Part shown: piece after piece, positions 32,838-40,702 of the stretch
How positions within the stretch are numbered: the first letter of the stretch is position 1
Layout: every line of letters begins with the position of its first letter
Assembly (NCBI GenBank): GCA_965200175.1
Contig: OZ241345.1
Location: 3,038,001-3,102,000 of the forward strand
DNA from: Azophilus sp026709365
Lineage (GTDB): Bacteria; Pseudomonadota; Gammaproteobacteria; Pseudomonadales; Azotimanducaceae
Direction: 5' to 3'
DNA length: 64,000 bases
Position numbers and translations under genes: made by a program
The notes under the pieces: generated by a model
Seen by the model: only the letters and a program-made list of their open reading frames with translations
Told to the model about the DNA's origin: nothing
Databases searched by the model: none

Positions 32838-32858
32838 TTATGGATCATAAGTCCATAA
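32838..32858. promoter_or_regulatory. Candidate operator in the nadC/DUF4143 divergent interval
   Basis: TTATGGA and its complement TCCATAA are separated by 7 bases, directly upstream of the ATPase start. The 32811-32866 stretch is sharply AT-rich against its surroundings and holds TTGCAT (32816) and several TATNNN hexamers, so a promoter is likely here and the inverted repeat would overlap it. The binding protein is unknown. Confidence 0.4.
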
Positions 32859-32866
32859 TTTCAAGG

Positions 32867-34027
32867 ATGATAGAGCGGCTTCTGGCATCCAAGCTCATGC
32901 GCCTCTTGCAGACGTTCCCCGCAGTCGGGCTTCTGGGGCCTCGCCAAGTCGGCAAGACCACGCTGGCGCAAGCCATGGCCACCAGCGCAAACAGCCTGTA
33001 TCTGGACCTCGAAAACCCCGCTGATCTGGAAAAATTGGCCAACGCCCGAGGGTATCTTGAGTCTAGGCGCAGGCGGCTGGTCGTGCTTGATGAGGTGCAG
33101 CGCGCCCCGGGGTTGTTTCAGATCCTGCGCGGCGTCATTGACGAACGAATCCAGCTTGGGGAGCCGGCAGGACAGTTTCTGCTGCTCGGTTCCGCGTCAA
33201 ACGAGTTGCTGCGGCAGTCCGGCGAAAGCCTCGCGGGCCGAATCGCCTACATTGAGCTGTCGTCCTTGGATGTCCGAGAAGTCCATCCGGCCGACCAGAA
33301 CCGCCTTTGGATCCGGGGCGGCTTCCCCCGCGCGTTCCTCGCGGAGGATGATGAGGCCAGCGCCATGTGGCGGGAGCAGTTCATCCGCACCTACCTCGAA
33401 CGGGACGTGCCAGCACTCGGACCCCGCATCCCCGCCGAAACGCTGCGCCGATTCTGGACCATGCTCGCCCACGGCCAAGGCGGCCTGTTCAATGCGGCGG
33501 GCCTTGCCAGGAGCCTAGCGGTGGACGGCAAGACCGTCGCCAAGTACCTGGACCTGATGGCGGATCTGCTCTTGGTGCGACGGCTGCCTCCGCTGCACGC
33601 CAATGTGCGCAAGCGCTTGGTGAAGTCACCCAAGATCTATGTCCGCGACAGCGGCATCGCACACACCCTGCTGCGGCTTGATGATGAGGAAAGCGTGCTC
33701 GGTCATCCGGTCGCGGGCAAGAGTTGGGAAGGCTTTGCGATCGAAACGCTTTTGCGCGCCGCTCCAGACCGAACCCAAGCCAGCTTCTATCGAACCGCGA
33801 CGGGCGTGGAGGCCGACCTCGTGCTGGAAATGCCGGGTGGTCGGCTCTGGGTCGCTGAGATCAAGCGAAGCGCCGCCCGAGTGGACAGAGGGCTGCGCAC
33901 CGCCCTCGATGATCTCAAGCCTGACCGCGCCTTCATCGTCAACACGAGCGACGAGCGCTACCCGGTCGAGGCGGGCATCGAAGCCTTGGGGCTTCGGCAG
34001 ATGGCCGACGAGCTGGCCGCGCTGTGA
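32867..34027 (+). CDS. AAA_14/DUF4143 family ATPase
   Basis: A 386-residue protein from ATG 32867 (MIERLLASKLMRLLQTFPAVG), the family's normal opening; the frame is also open 17 codons upstream. Walker A is LGPRQVGKTTLAQAM, Walker B is RLVVLDEVQRAPGLFQILRG, and FLLLGSASNELLRQSGESLAGR is the sensor-like block. The DUF4143 domain (about residues 180-386) holds RGGFPRAFLA, a DNA-binding-like helical part, and VEADLVLEMPGGRLWVAEIK, a PDDEXK-like motif. The role is unproven; such genes are common in mobile and symbiont genomes. The last codons overlap the ampD start by four bases. A broken relative is at 61373. Confidence 0.88.
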   Translation: MIERLLASKLMRLLQTFPAVGLLGPRQVGKTTLAQAMATSANSLYLDLENPADLEKLANARGYLESRRRRLVVLDEVQRAPGLFQILRGVIDERIQLGEPAGQFLLLGSASNELLRQSGESLAGRIAYIELSSLDVREVHPADQNRLWIRGGFPRAFLAEDDEASAMWREQFIRTYLERDVPALGPRIPAETLRRFWTMLAHGQGGLFNAAGLARSLAVDGKTVAKYLDLMADLLLVRRLPPLHANVRKRLVKSPKIYVRDSGIAHTLLRLDDEESVLGHPVAGKSWEGFAIETLLRAAPDRTQASFYRTATGVEADLVLEMPGGRLWVAEIKRSAARVDRGLRTALDDLKPDRAFIVNTSDERYPVEAGIEALGLRQMADELAAL

Positions 34028-34581
34028 ATGCCATCGGGGGCATCGCATCCGGCCACTGGCTGTCCGGCGTCCGACGCGTTGCCTCGCCCAACTGCGACGA
34101 CCGCCCGGACCCGGAGGACATCAGCCTGATCGTCGTGCATGGCATTTCCCTGCCGCCCGGCGAGTTTGGCGGCGGGCTGGTTGAGCGGCTGTTCACCAAC
34201 CAACTGTCGGCGGACCCGGCTGGGCCGATGGCGGACCTCGCTGGCCTGCGCGTGTCCAGCCATCTGCTAATCGACCGCGACGGGCTTTGCACCCAATTCG
34301 TGCCCTTCCACCGGCGGGCTTGGCATGCCGGGCGCTCCGCATGGCGGGGGCGGCATGCCTGCAACGACTACGCCATCGGCATTGAACTGGAGGGAACGGA
34401 CGCCCTGCCCTACGCCGAGGCGCAGTACCAGCCGTTGATTGCCGTGGTCAAAACGCTTTTGGCTGCCTATGCCGGGCTTTCCCCGGAGGCCGTCGTCGGC
34501 CATCTGGAAGTGGCGCCGGGACGCAAGACCGACCCCGGCCCGCACTTCGACTGGCGGCGCCTGCTGCTGGCCTTGGCCTAG
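34024..34581 (+). CDS. ampD: 1,6-anhydro-N-acetylmuramyl-L-alanine amidase AmpD
   Basis: Zinc amidase of the N-acetylmuramoyl-L-alanine amidase 2 family that recycles cell-wall anhydromuropeptides in the cytosol. It has 185 residues from GTG 34024. The zinc His residues are in LIVVHGISLPPGEFGGG and in VVGHLEVAPGRKTDPGPHFDW, which also carries the catalytic Lys and Asp. SSHLLIDRDG and CNDYAIGIELEGTD are further AmpD blocks. The start overlaps the end of the ATPase gene. In many gammaproteobacteria AmpD also tunes beta-lactamase induction, but no ampR or ampC is seen here. Confidence 0.93.
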   Translation: MNAIGGIASGHWLSGVRRVASPNCDDRPDPEDISLIVVHGISLPPGEFGGGLVERLFTNQLSADPAGPMADLAGLRVSSHLLIDRDGLCTQFVPFHRRAWHAGRSAWRGRHACNDYAIGIELEGTDALPYAEAQYQPLIAVVKTLLAAYAGLSPEAVVGHLEVAPGRKTDPGPHFDWRRLLLALA

Positions 34582-34629
34582 GGAGCCTCTGATCAAGCCT
34601 CGTTTCGCGCAACGTCCCGACCATGAGCG

Positions 34630-34802
34630 GTGGCTCAGTCTGACTCACGTCATCGTCGTGATTCAATCGAGGGCGGGAAGCCCTCGCTCCGGGGATCTCG
34701 CTTGAAGCGGGCGTTTCGCCCCGGAGAGCGGCATCCTGCCCTCGCAGTGGCGCTCGTCGGAGCGCCAGCCGCTCAAGCCCAGCCAAAGTCAAACTGAGCC
34801 AC
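34630..34802. repeat. Dispersed element with 10-bp inverted ends
   Basis: GTGGCTCAGT at 34630-34639 and its exact complement at 34793-34802 bound about 173 bp of non-coding sequence between ampD and aceE. The first roughly 100 bp (34630-34731) recur at 56354-56452 with about 88 percent identity by eye; an inner hairpin-rich part contains CGAGGGCGGG and GAAGCGGGCG. The layout suggests a small non-autonomous (MITE-like) element. No gene is seen in the rest of the 340-bp gap; TAGAAT near 34846 could be an aceE -10. Confidence 0.6.
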
Positions 34803-34921
34803 TGCGCGACGATGGTGGCAAACGAAACGAATCACGGCTTAGGATAGAATCGCAACGGCTCCATCGTCCGCGGCCCAAGGTGGCGGCTGACGGCATTGAG
34901 CGGCAGGAGGCACACGCGCAC

Positions 34922-37594
34922 TTGGACACAACCGATCGCGATCAGGAGGAAACCCGGGAGTGGCTGGACGCCTTGGAGTTCGTGCTGAACAACGACGGCG
35001 TCGAGCGGGCCAACTTCCTGCTGGAGCGGCTCTCCGCCCGCATGACCAAGACCGGCGCCCGGCTGCCCTACACCATCACCACCCCGTACCGGAACACCAT
35101 TCCCTCCAGCCAGGAGGCCTTCATGCCGGGGGATCTGTTCATGGAGCGGCGCATCCGCTCGCTGATCCGCTGGAACGCCTTGGCGATGGTGGTGCGCACC
35201 AACCGGCGGGAGGGCGACCTCGGCGGACACATCTCCAGCTTCGCCTCCTCCGCCACCCTCTACGACGTGGGCTTCAACTACTTCTTCCGAGGCGGCGACG
35301 ACGACCGGGACGGTGAGCCGGTCAGCGACCTGGTTTACTTCCAGGGCCACGCCTCGCCGGGCATCTACGCGCGTTCGTTCCTGGAGGGGCGCTTGAGCGA
35401 AGCGCAGCTCGACGACTTCCGCCGGGAGGTGGCGGGCCAGGGACTGTCCTCCTACCCCCACCCTTGGCTGATGCCCGACTACTGGCAGTTTCCCACGGTC
35501 AGCATGGGGCTCGGGCCGCTGCAGGCCATCTACCAAGCCCACATCATGAAGTACTTGGACAGCCGCGGCCTGGTGAAGATGGGCAATCGCAAGGTCTGGG
35601 CCTTCGTCGGCGACGGCGAGTGCGACGAGCCGGAGTCCTTGGGCGCGCTGTCCCTGGCCGGCCGCGAGCAGCTCGACAACCTGATCTTCGTGGTCAACTG
35701 CAACCTGCAGCGGCTCGATGGCCCGGTGCGCGGCAACGGCAAGATCATTCAGGAGTTGGAAGGCTACTTCCGGGGCGCGGGCTGGAACGTCATCAAGGTG
35801 GTTTGGGGACGGCTGTGGGATCCGCTGTTCGCCAAGGACGAGCTCGGCATGATGCAGCAGGTCATGGACGAGACGGTGGACGGGGAGTACCAGAACTACA
35901 AGGCCAAGGGCGGCGCCTACGTTCGGGAGCGCTTTTTCGGGCGCCATGAGGCCACGCTGAAGATGGTCGAGAACCTCTCCGATGACGACATCTACCGCCT
36001 CAACCGAGGCGGCCACGACCCCTACAAGATCTACGCCGCCTACCACCGGGCCACGCACCACAAGGGCGAGCCGACGGTGATCCTGGCCAAGACCATCAAG
36101 GGCTACGGCATGGGCGATGCGGGCGAGTCGGAGAACACCACCCACCAAGTCAAGAAGCTCGACCTTGATGGGCTCAAGCACTTTCGCGACCGCTTCGACA
36201 TTCCGCTGACCGATGCCGAACTTGAGGGCGTGCCCTACTACCGCCCCAAGGCGGATGCGCCCGAGGCGCTTTACCTGCAAAAGCGCCGGGAGGCGCTCGG
36301 CGGCTACATACCCCAGCGCAGGGAGGTTGACGAAGCGCTGCCGGTGCCCGGCCTGGAGGCCTTCTCGGCGCAACTCAAGGGCACCGGCGAGCGGGCCAAC
36401 TCGACCACCATGCAATTCGTTCGGCTGCTCGGCGCCTTGGTGCGCGACCGCAACGTTGGCAGCCGCATCGTGCCGATCGTCCCGGACGAGGCGCGCACCT
36501 TCGGCATGGAGGGCATGTTCCGCCAGCTCGGCATCTACTCGTCGTCCGGGCAGCTTTACGAACCCGAGGATGCCGGCGAACTGGCCGCCTACAAGGAGTC
36601 CAAGGATGGCCAAGTGCTTGAGGAGGGCATCAACGAGGCCGGGGCCTTCTCTGCCTGGCTGGCCGCCGCCACCTCCTACAGCACCCACCGCTTCACGTTG
36701 ATCCCCTTCTACATCTTCTACTCCATGTTCGGCTTCCAGCGGGTAGGCGACCTGGCTTGGGCGGCGGGCGACATGCAGGCGCGCGGCTTCCTGCTCGGCG
36801 CCACCGCCGGACGCACCACCCTCAACGGCGAGGGCCTGCAGCATCAGGACGGCCACAGCCATGTGCTGGCCTCCACCATTCCCAACTGCATCTCCTACGA
36901 TCCCTGCTACGCCTATGAGCTGGCGGTCATCATTCAGGACGGCTTGCAGCGCATGTTCGCCAACCGCGAGCGCGTGTTCTACTACATCACGCTGATGAAC
37001 GAGAACTACCCGCAACCCGCCATGCCGGAGGGCGCTGCCGAAGGCATCATCCAAGGCGCCTACCGCCTGCGCGAGGCCGAAGGCAGCCAGCAAGGCGTGA
37101 CGGGGCCGAGGGTCCGCCTGCTGGGCAGCGGCACCATCCTGCGCGAAGTGGAGGCGGCCGCCGAGCTGCTCGCCGAACGGGGCGTCGCCGCCGAGGTGTT
37201 CAGCGTCACCAGCTACAACGAGCTGGCCCGCCAGATGCGCGATGTCGAGCGCTGGAACCTGCTGCATCCCGAAGCGCCACCGCGGCGCAGCCGCGTGGCC
37301 GAGCTGCTGGGGGGAGACGTGCCGATCGTGGCGGCCAGCGACTACCAGAAGTCATTGCCGGAGCAGATTCGCGGCGCCTTGACCGCGCCCTTCACCGTGC
37401 TCGGCACCGACGGCTTCGGGCGCAGCGACACACGGGAGGAGTTGCGCGACTTCTTCGAAGTGGACCGTCGCTTCATCACGCTGGCGGCGCTCTCCGCGCT
37501 CGCCCGCGCCCAGCAGATTCCCTTCGATGCCGTGCGCCGCGCCCGGGACGGCTTTGGCATCGATCCCGACAAGCCCAACCCAAGGCTGGCCTGA
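34922..37594 (+). CDS. aceE: Pyruvate dehydrogenase E1 component AceE (homodimeric type)
   Basis: Thiamine-diphosphate enzyme that decarboxylates pyruvate and acetylates the E2 lipoyl groups. I chose TTG 34922, 12 bases after AGGAGG, because it gives 890 residues (887 in E. coli) and aligns DRDQEETREWLDALEFV with the family start; GTG 34880 is possible. Conserved blocks are GDLFMERRIRSLIRWNALAM, GHISSFASSATLYDVGFNYFF, the ThDP motif FVGDGECDEPESLGALSLAG ending in VVNCNLQRL, the pyrimidine-domain REGDLGG, and the C-terminal GTDGFGRSDTREELRDFF. It is followed four bases later by aceF. Confidence 0.97.
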   Translation: MDTTDRDQEETREWLDALEFVLNNDGVERANFLLERLSARMTKTGARLPYTITTPYRNTIPSSQEAFMPGDLFMERRIRSLIRWNALAMVVRTNRREGDLGGHISSFASSATLYDVGFNYFFRGGDDDRDGEPVSDLVYFQGHASPGIYARSFLEGRLSEAQLDDFRREVAGQGLSSYPHPWLMPDYWQFPTVSMGLGPLQAIYQAHIMKYLDSRGLVKMGNRKVWAFVGDGECDEPESLGALSLAGREQLDNLIFVVNCNLQRLDGPVRGNGKIIQELEGYFRGAGWNVIKVVWGRLWDPLFAKDELGMMQQVMDETVDGEYQNYKAKGGAYVRERFFGRHEATLKMVENLSDDDIYRLNRGGHDPYKIYAAYHRATHHKGEPTVILAKTIKGYGMGDAGESENTTHQVKKLDLDGLKHFRDRFDIPLTDAELEGVPYYRPKADAPEALYLQKRREALGGYIPQRREVDEALPVPGLEAFSAQLKGTGERANSTTMQFVRLLGALVRDRNVGSRIVPIVPDEARTFGMEGMFRQLGIYSSSGQLYEPEDAGELAAYKESKDGQVLEEGINEAGAFSAWLAAATSYSTHRFTLIPFYIFYSMFGFQRVGDLAWAAGDMQARGFLLGATAGRTTLNGEGLQHQDGHSHVLASTIPNCISYDPCYAYELAVIIQDGLQRMFANRERVFYYITLMNENYPQPAMPEGAAEGIIQGAYRLREAEGSQQGVTGPRVRLLGSGTILREVEAAAELLAERGVAAEVFSVTSYNELARQMRDVERWNLLHPEAPPRRSRVAELLGGDVPIVAASDYQKSLPEQIRGALTAPFTVLGTDGFGRSDTREELRDFFEVDRRFITLAALSALARAQQIPFDAVRRARDGFGIDPDKPNPRLA

Positions 37595-37598
37595 CGCC

Positions 37599-38879
37599 GT
37601 GTCCGAAGCCACCCAGGAAATCCGCATACCGGACATCGGCGATGCTGAGGACGTGGTGGTCATCGAGCTGTGCGTGGCGCCCGGCGACCAGGTGGAAGCG
37701 AGTGATGCGCTGATCGTCATCGAGTCCGACAAGGCCTCCATGGAGGTGCCCGCCGGCGTCAGCGGCGTGGTCGAGGCGCTGCTGGTGGCCATCGACGATT
37801 CGGTGGTGGAAGGACAGTCCATCGCCCGCATCGAGGCGGCGGATGAACCAGCGGCCACGACCGCGCAGGCCACCGCCAAACCGGCGAAGCCCGATGCGCC
37901 GCCACCGGATCGACCGCAGCGCACCTCGCCCCCCTCGCCGAAGGCGCAACCTGCCGAACGTTCCGCTGCCCAGCGCCCGTTCGGCCAGCGCACCCCCGGC
38001 GCTGCGGTGTACGCCGGACCCGCCACCCGCCGATTGGCGCGTGAGCTGGGCGTTGATCTTTCGGCAGTGACGGCCAGCGGCGCCCGGGGGCGAATCGTCA
38101 AGGACGACGTCAAGGCCTACGTCAAGCAGCGGCTGACCAGCGGCGGAGACGCCCTGCCCCGCCTGCCGACCATCGACTTCAGCCGTTTCGGCGAGACCGA
38201 GACGGTGCCGCTGTCGCGCATTCGCGCGGCCGGCGCGCAAAACCTGCACCGAAGCTGGCTGAACCTGCCGCACGTCACCCAGCACGACGAGTTGGATGTC
38301 ACCGAACTCGAAGCCCACCGAGCGGGGCTCAAGGCCGAAGCGGCGGAGCGCGGCGTCAGCCTCTCGCCCCTGCCCTTTCTGATCAAGGCCTGCTGCTTGG
38401 CGCTCAAGGAGTTCCCCACGTTCAACGCCTCGCTGGATGCCACCGGCTCCCAGTTCATCCTCAAGCGCTACTGCCACATCGGCATCGCCGTGGACACCGA
38501 GCAGGGCCTGCTGGTGCCGGTCATCAGGAACGCCGACGCCAAGGATCTTTGGGGCTTGGCCCAGGCCACCGCTGACCTGGCCGCCAAGGCGCGCGGCCAG
38601 CGGTTGGCCATGCACGAGCTGCAAGGCGGCTCGTTCAGCATCTCCAGCTTGGGCGCCATCGGCGGCACCGGCTTCACGCCCATCATCAACGCCCCGGAAG
38701 TGGCCATCCTGGGCGTCGGCCGCCTGGCCACCAAGCCCGTCTGGGACGGCGCGGGCTTCGTGCCGCGCAAGATGCTGCCCGTCTCGCTCAGCTTCGACCA
38801 CCGCGCCATCAATGGCGCGGAGGCCGGCCGATTCATGGCCCGCCTGGCGGACCTGCTGGGCAGCGTTTCGCATTTCTAG
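37599..38879 (+). CDS. aceF: Dihydrolipoamide acetyltransferase AceF (E2) with one lipoyl domain
   Basis: From GTG 37599 it has 426 residues. One lipoyl domain (residues about 5-80) carries the lipoylation Lys in VIESDKASMEVPAGVSG. An Ala/Pro linker follows, then the E1/E3-binding domain GPATRRLARELGVDLSAVTA and the acetyltransferase domain ending in LPVSLSFDHRAINGAEAGRF with the catalytic His and Asp. E. coli has three lipoyl domains; one is the minimal form. No lpdA (E3) follows, so E3 must be encoded elsewhere. The previous stop is four bases away, so it forms an operon with aceE. Confidence 0.95.
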   Translation: MSEATQEIRIPDIGDAEDVVVIELCVAPGDQVEASDALIVIESDKASMEVPAGVSGVVEALLVAIDDSVVEGQSIARIEAADEPAATTAQATAKPAKPDAPPPDRPQRTSPPSPKAQPAERSAAQRPFGQRTPGAAVYAGPATRRLARELGVDLSAVTASGARGRIVKDDVKAYVKQRLTSGGDALPRLPTIDFSRFGETETVPLSRIRAAGAQNLHRSWLNLPHVTQHDELDVTELEAHRAGLKAEAAERGVSLSPLPFLIKACCLALKEFPTFNASLDATGSQFILKRYCHIGIAVDTEQGLLVPVIRNADAKDLWGLAQATADLAAKARGQRLAMHELQGGSFSISSLGAIGGTGFTPIINAPEVAILGVGRLATKPVWDGAGFVPRKMLPVSLSFDHRAINGAEAGRFMARLADLLGSVSHF

Positions 38880-38918
38880 GGCCTCACCGACCTTCGGGTC
38901 CGCAAGGGAGCTGGCAAC

Positions 38919-40508
38919 TTGAGCAACGACAACCAACCGATCGGCGGGCGCTACTCCCAATACGTCTTGGGCGTACTGCTGGTCGTTTACATCTTCAACT
39001 TCATCGATCGGCAGATCATTTCCATACTCGCCGAGGAGATCAAGGCGGACCTCGGCATCTCCGATGCCGAGATCGGCTTTCTGTACGGCACGGCCTTCGC
39101 CGTCTTCTACGCGGTGTTCGGCATTCCGCTGGGCAAGCTCGCGGACGTTTGGACGCGCAAAAACCTGATCTCAATCGGCATCGCCTTCTGGAGCCTGATG
39201 ACGGCGCTGTCCGGCACCGCTCGCAGCTTCACGGCACTGGCCACCTACCGCTTCGGCGTCGGCGTTGGCGAGGCCAGCGCTTCGCCCGCCGCGTTCTCGA
39301 TGCTGTCCGACTACTTCTCGCCCAAGGTTCGGGCAACCGTGCTGGCGATCTACTCCAGTGGCGTGTACATCGGCGCCGGCATTGGCCTGTTCCTGGGCGG
39401 CGTGATCGTCGATGAGTGGAAAGAGGCCTTTCCCGACCCTGCGCTGGCGCCCTTTGGCCTCAAGGGCTGGCAGGCCGCGTTCTTCGCGGTGGGGCTTCCC
39501 GGCCTGATGGTCGCCGTGTGGATGTGGACCCTGCGCGAGCCCGTGCGGGGCGCCAGCGAAGGCTTGACCATCGAACCCGAGCCGCATCCGTTCCGCGAGG
39601 CGCTGCGCTCGCTGCAGTCGGTGCTGCCGCCGTTCACGCTGCACAACCTGCTGCGCTTGGGCGGCCTGCCCGCGGTCGGCTGGAACCTTGCAGCCGCGCT
39701 GGCAATCGCAGCGGCCGGCTACGGGGCCAATGCGCTCATGCCCAGCGCCATCCAGTGGATCGCCCTGGGCCTGGGCGTCTATGCCGCCGCCTCCTGGGTT
39801 CAGGCGCTCAAGCTCCGGGAAGCCGCCACCTTCGCCATGATGTTCCGCTCCAAGGCTTTTCTGCTGGCCTCCACCGGGTTCCCGTGCCTTTCCTTCGTCA
39901 CCTACGGCATGGGCTTTTGGGGCCCGCCATTCATGCTGCGCGTCCACGAGGTGAGCCTTGCCGAAGCGGGCATGCTGCTGGGCCTTGGGGCCGCGGTCGG
40001 CGGCTGGCTGGGCGTGACCTTGGGCGGCGTCCTGTCCGACCGCCTGAAGGCGCGAACGCCCAACGCCCGGCTCTGGGTGGGCGTCATGGCGGCCGTTCTT
40101 TCGCTGCCAAGCGCGTTCCTCTTCCTGCTGACCGACAGCCCTTGGGTTGCCTACGCAGCCTCTTTCACGTTCAGCATGACCTCGCCGATGTGGGTGGGCG
40201 GCGGCGCCAGCACCGTAAACGATCTCGTCATGCCCCACATGAGGGCCACCGCATCCGCCTACTACATCCTGATGATCACCTTCGTCGGACTGGCCTTGGG
40301 ACCGTTCATGATCGGCCAAATCAGCGATGCCTACATTGCTTCCGGGCTTGGCGACGGGCCGGCGCTGCGCAACGGCATGATGTGGTCGATTGCCCTGTTC
40401 GCGGCCAGCACCACGCTGCTGTCGCTGGCGATGCGCTACCTGCCGGGCGAGGAGGCCGCCCGTGACGAGCGCGTCCGCTCGGCGGCCAGCGCTGCGCCAA
40501 GCCGCTAG
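38919..40508 (+). CDS. MFS transporter (Spinster-like)
   Basis: A 529-residue protein from TTG 38919 (AAGGGAG upstream). It has about 12 hydrophobic segments; after helix 1, NFIDRQIISILAEEIKADLG and IGFLYGTAFAVFYAVFGIPLG lead to the MFS loop motif GKLADVWTRKNLI (GxLaDrxxRk/r). YRFGVGVGEASASPAAFSML is the motif typical of Spinster-like permeases of proteobacteria. An extra cytoplasmic/TM block (residues about 205-300) splits the two halves. The substrate is not readable, but the position upstream of a TonB receptor and a nucleoside permease-like lipoprotein suggests a nucleoside or related solute. Confidence 0.88.
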   Translation: MSNDNQPIGGRYSQYVLGVLLVVYIFNFIDRQIISILAEEIKADLGISDAEIGFLYGTAFAVFYAVFGIPLGKLADVWTRKNLISIGIAFWSLMTALSGTARSFTALATYRFGVGVGEASASPAAFSMLSDYFSPKVRATVLAIYSSGVYIGAGIGLFLGGVIVDEWKEAFPDPALAPFGLKGWQAAFFAVGLPGLMVAVWMWTLREPVRGASEGLTIEPEPHPFREALRSLQSVLPPFTLHNLLRLGGLPAVGWNLAAALAIAAAGYGANALMPSAIQWIALGLGVYAAASWVQALKLREAATFAMMFRSKAFLLASTGFPCLSFVTYGMGFWGPPFMLRVHEVSLAEAGMLLGLGAAVGGWLGVTLGGVLSDRLKARTPNARLWVGVMAAVLSLPSAFLFLLTDSPWVAYAASFTFSMTSPMWVGGGASTVNDLVMPHMRATASAYYILMITFVGLALGPFMIGQISDAYIASGLGDGPALRNGMMWSIALFAASTTLLSLAMRYLPGEEAARDERVRSAASAAPSR

Positions 40509-40702
40509 GGAGCCAAAGTCCTGGCGGAAAACTGGCACAAAAACTGCTGCCCCAAAGTCGATGGATAAACTACAATTCGCGCTTTCCAGTTGACCGCGCA
40601 AGGCAGGCAGGGCTGCAGCGATCCAAGCTGTCTCCCGTAGGGCCGGAGAAAGCTGCGACTGCCCGATGACCGCGCGGACGGACCGCGCACTACCGAGAGG
40701 GA

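Noticed and set aside
34832..37267. 811-codon open frame antisense to aceE
   Set aside because: It mirrors aceE, whose sense frame has all E1 motifs; the antisense frame is His/Gly/Ala-rich from the high-GC third position and matches nothing.
40509..40702. Cobalamin or other riboswitch in the leader of the TonB receptor
   Set aside because: No B12 box, TPP or other conserved aptamer core was recognisable in the roughly 190-bp interval.
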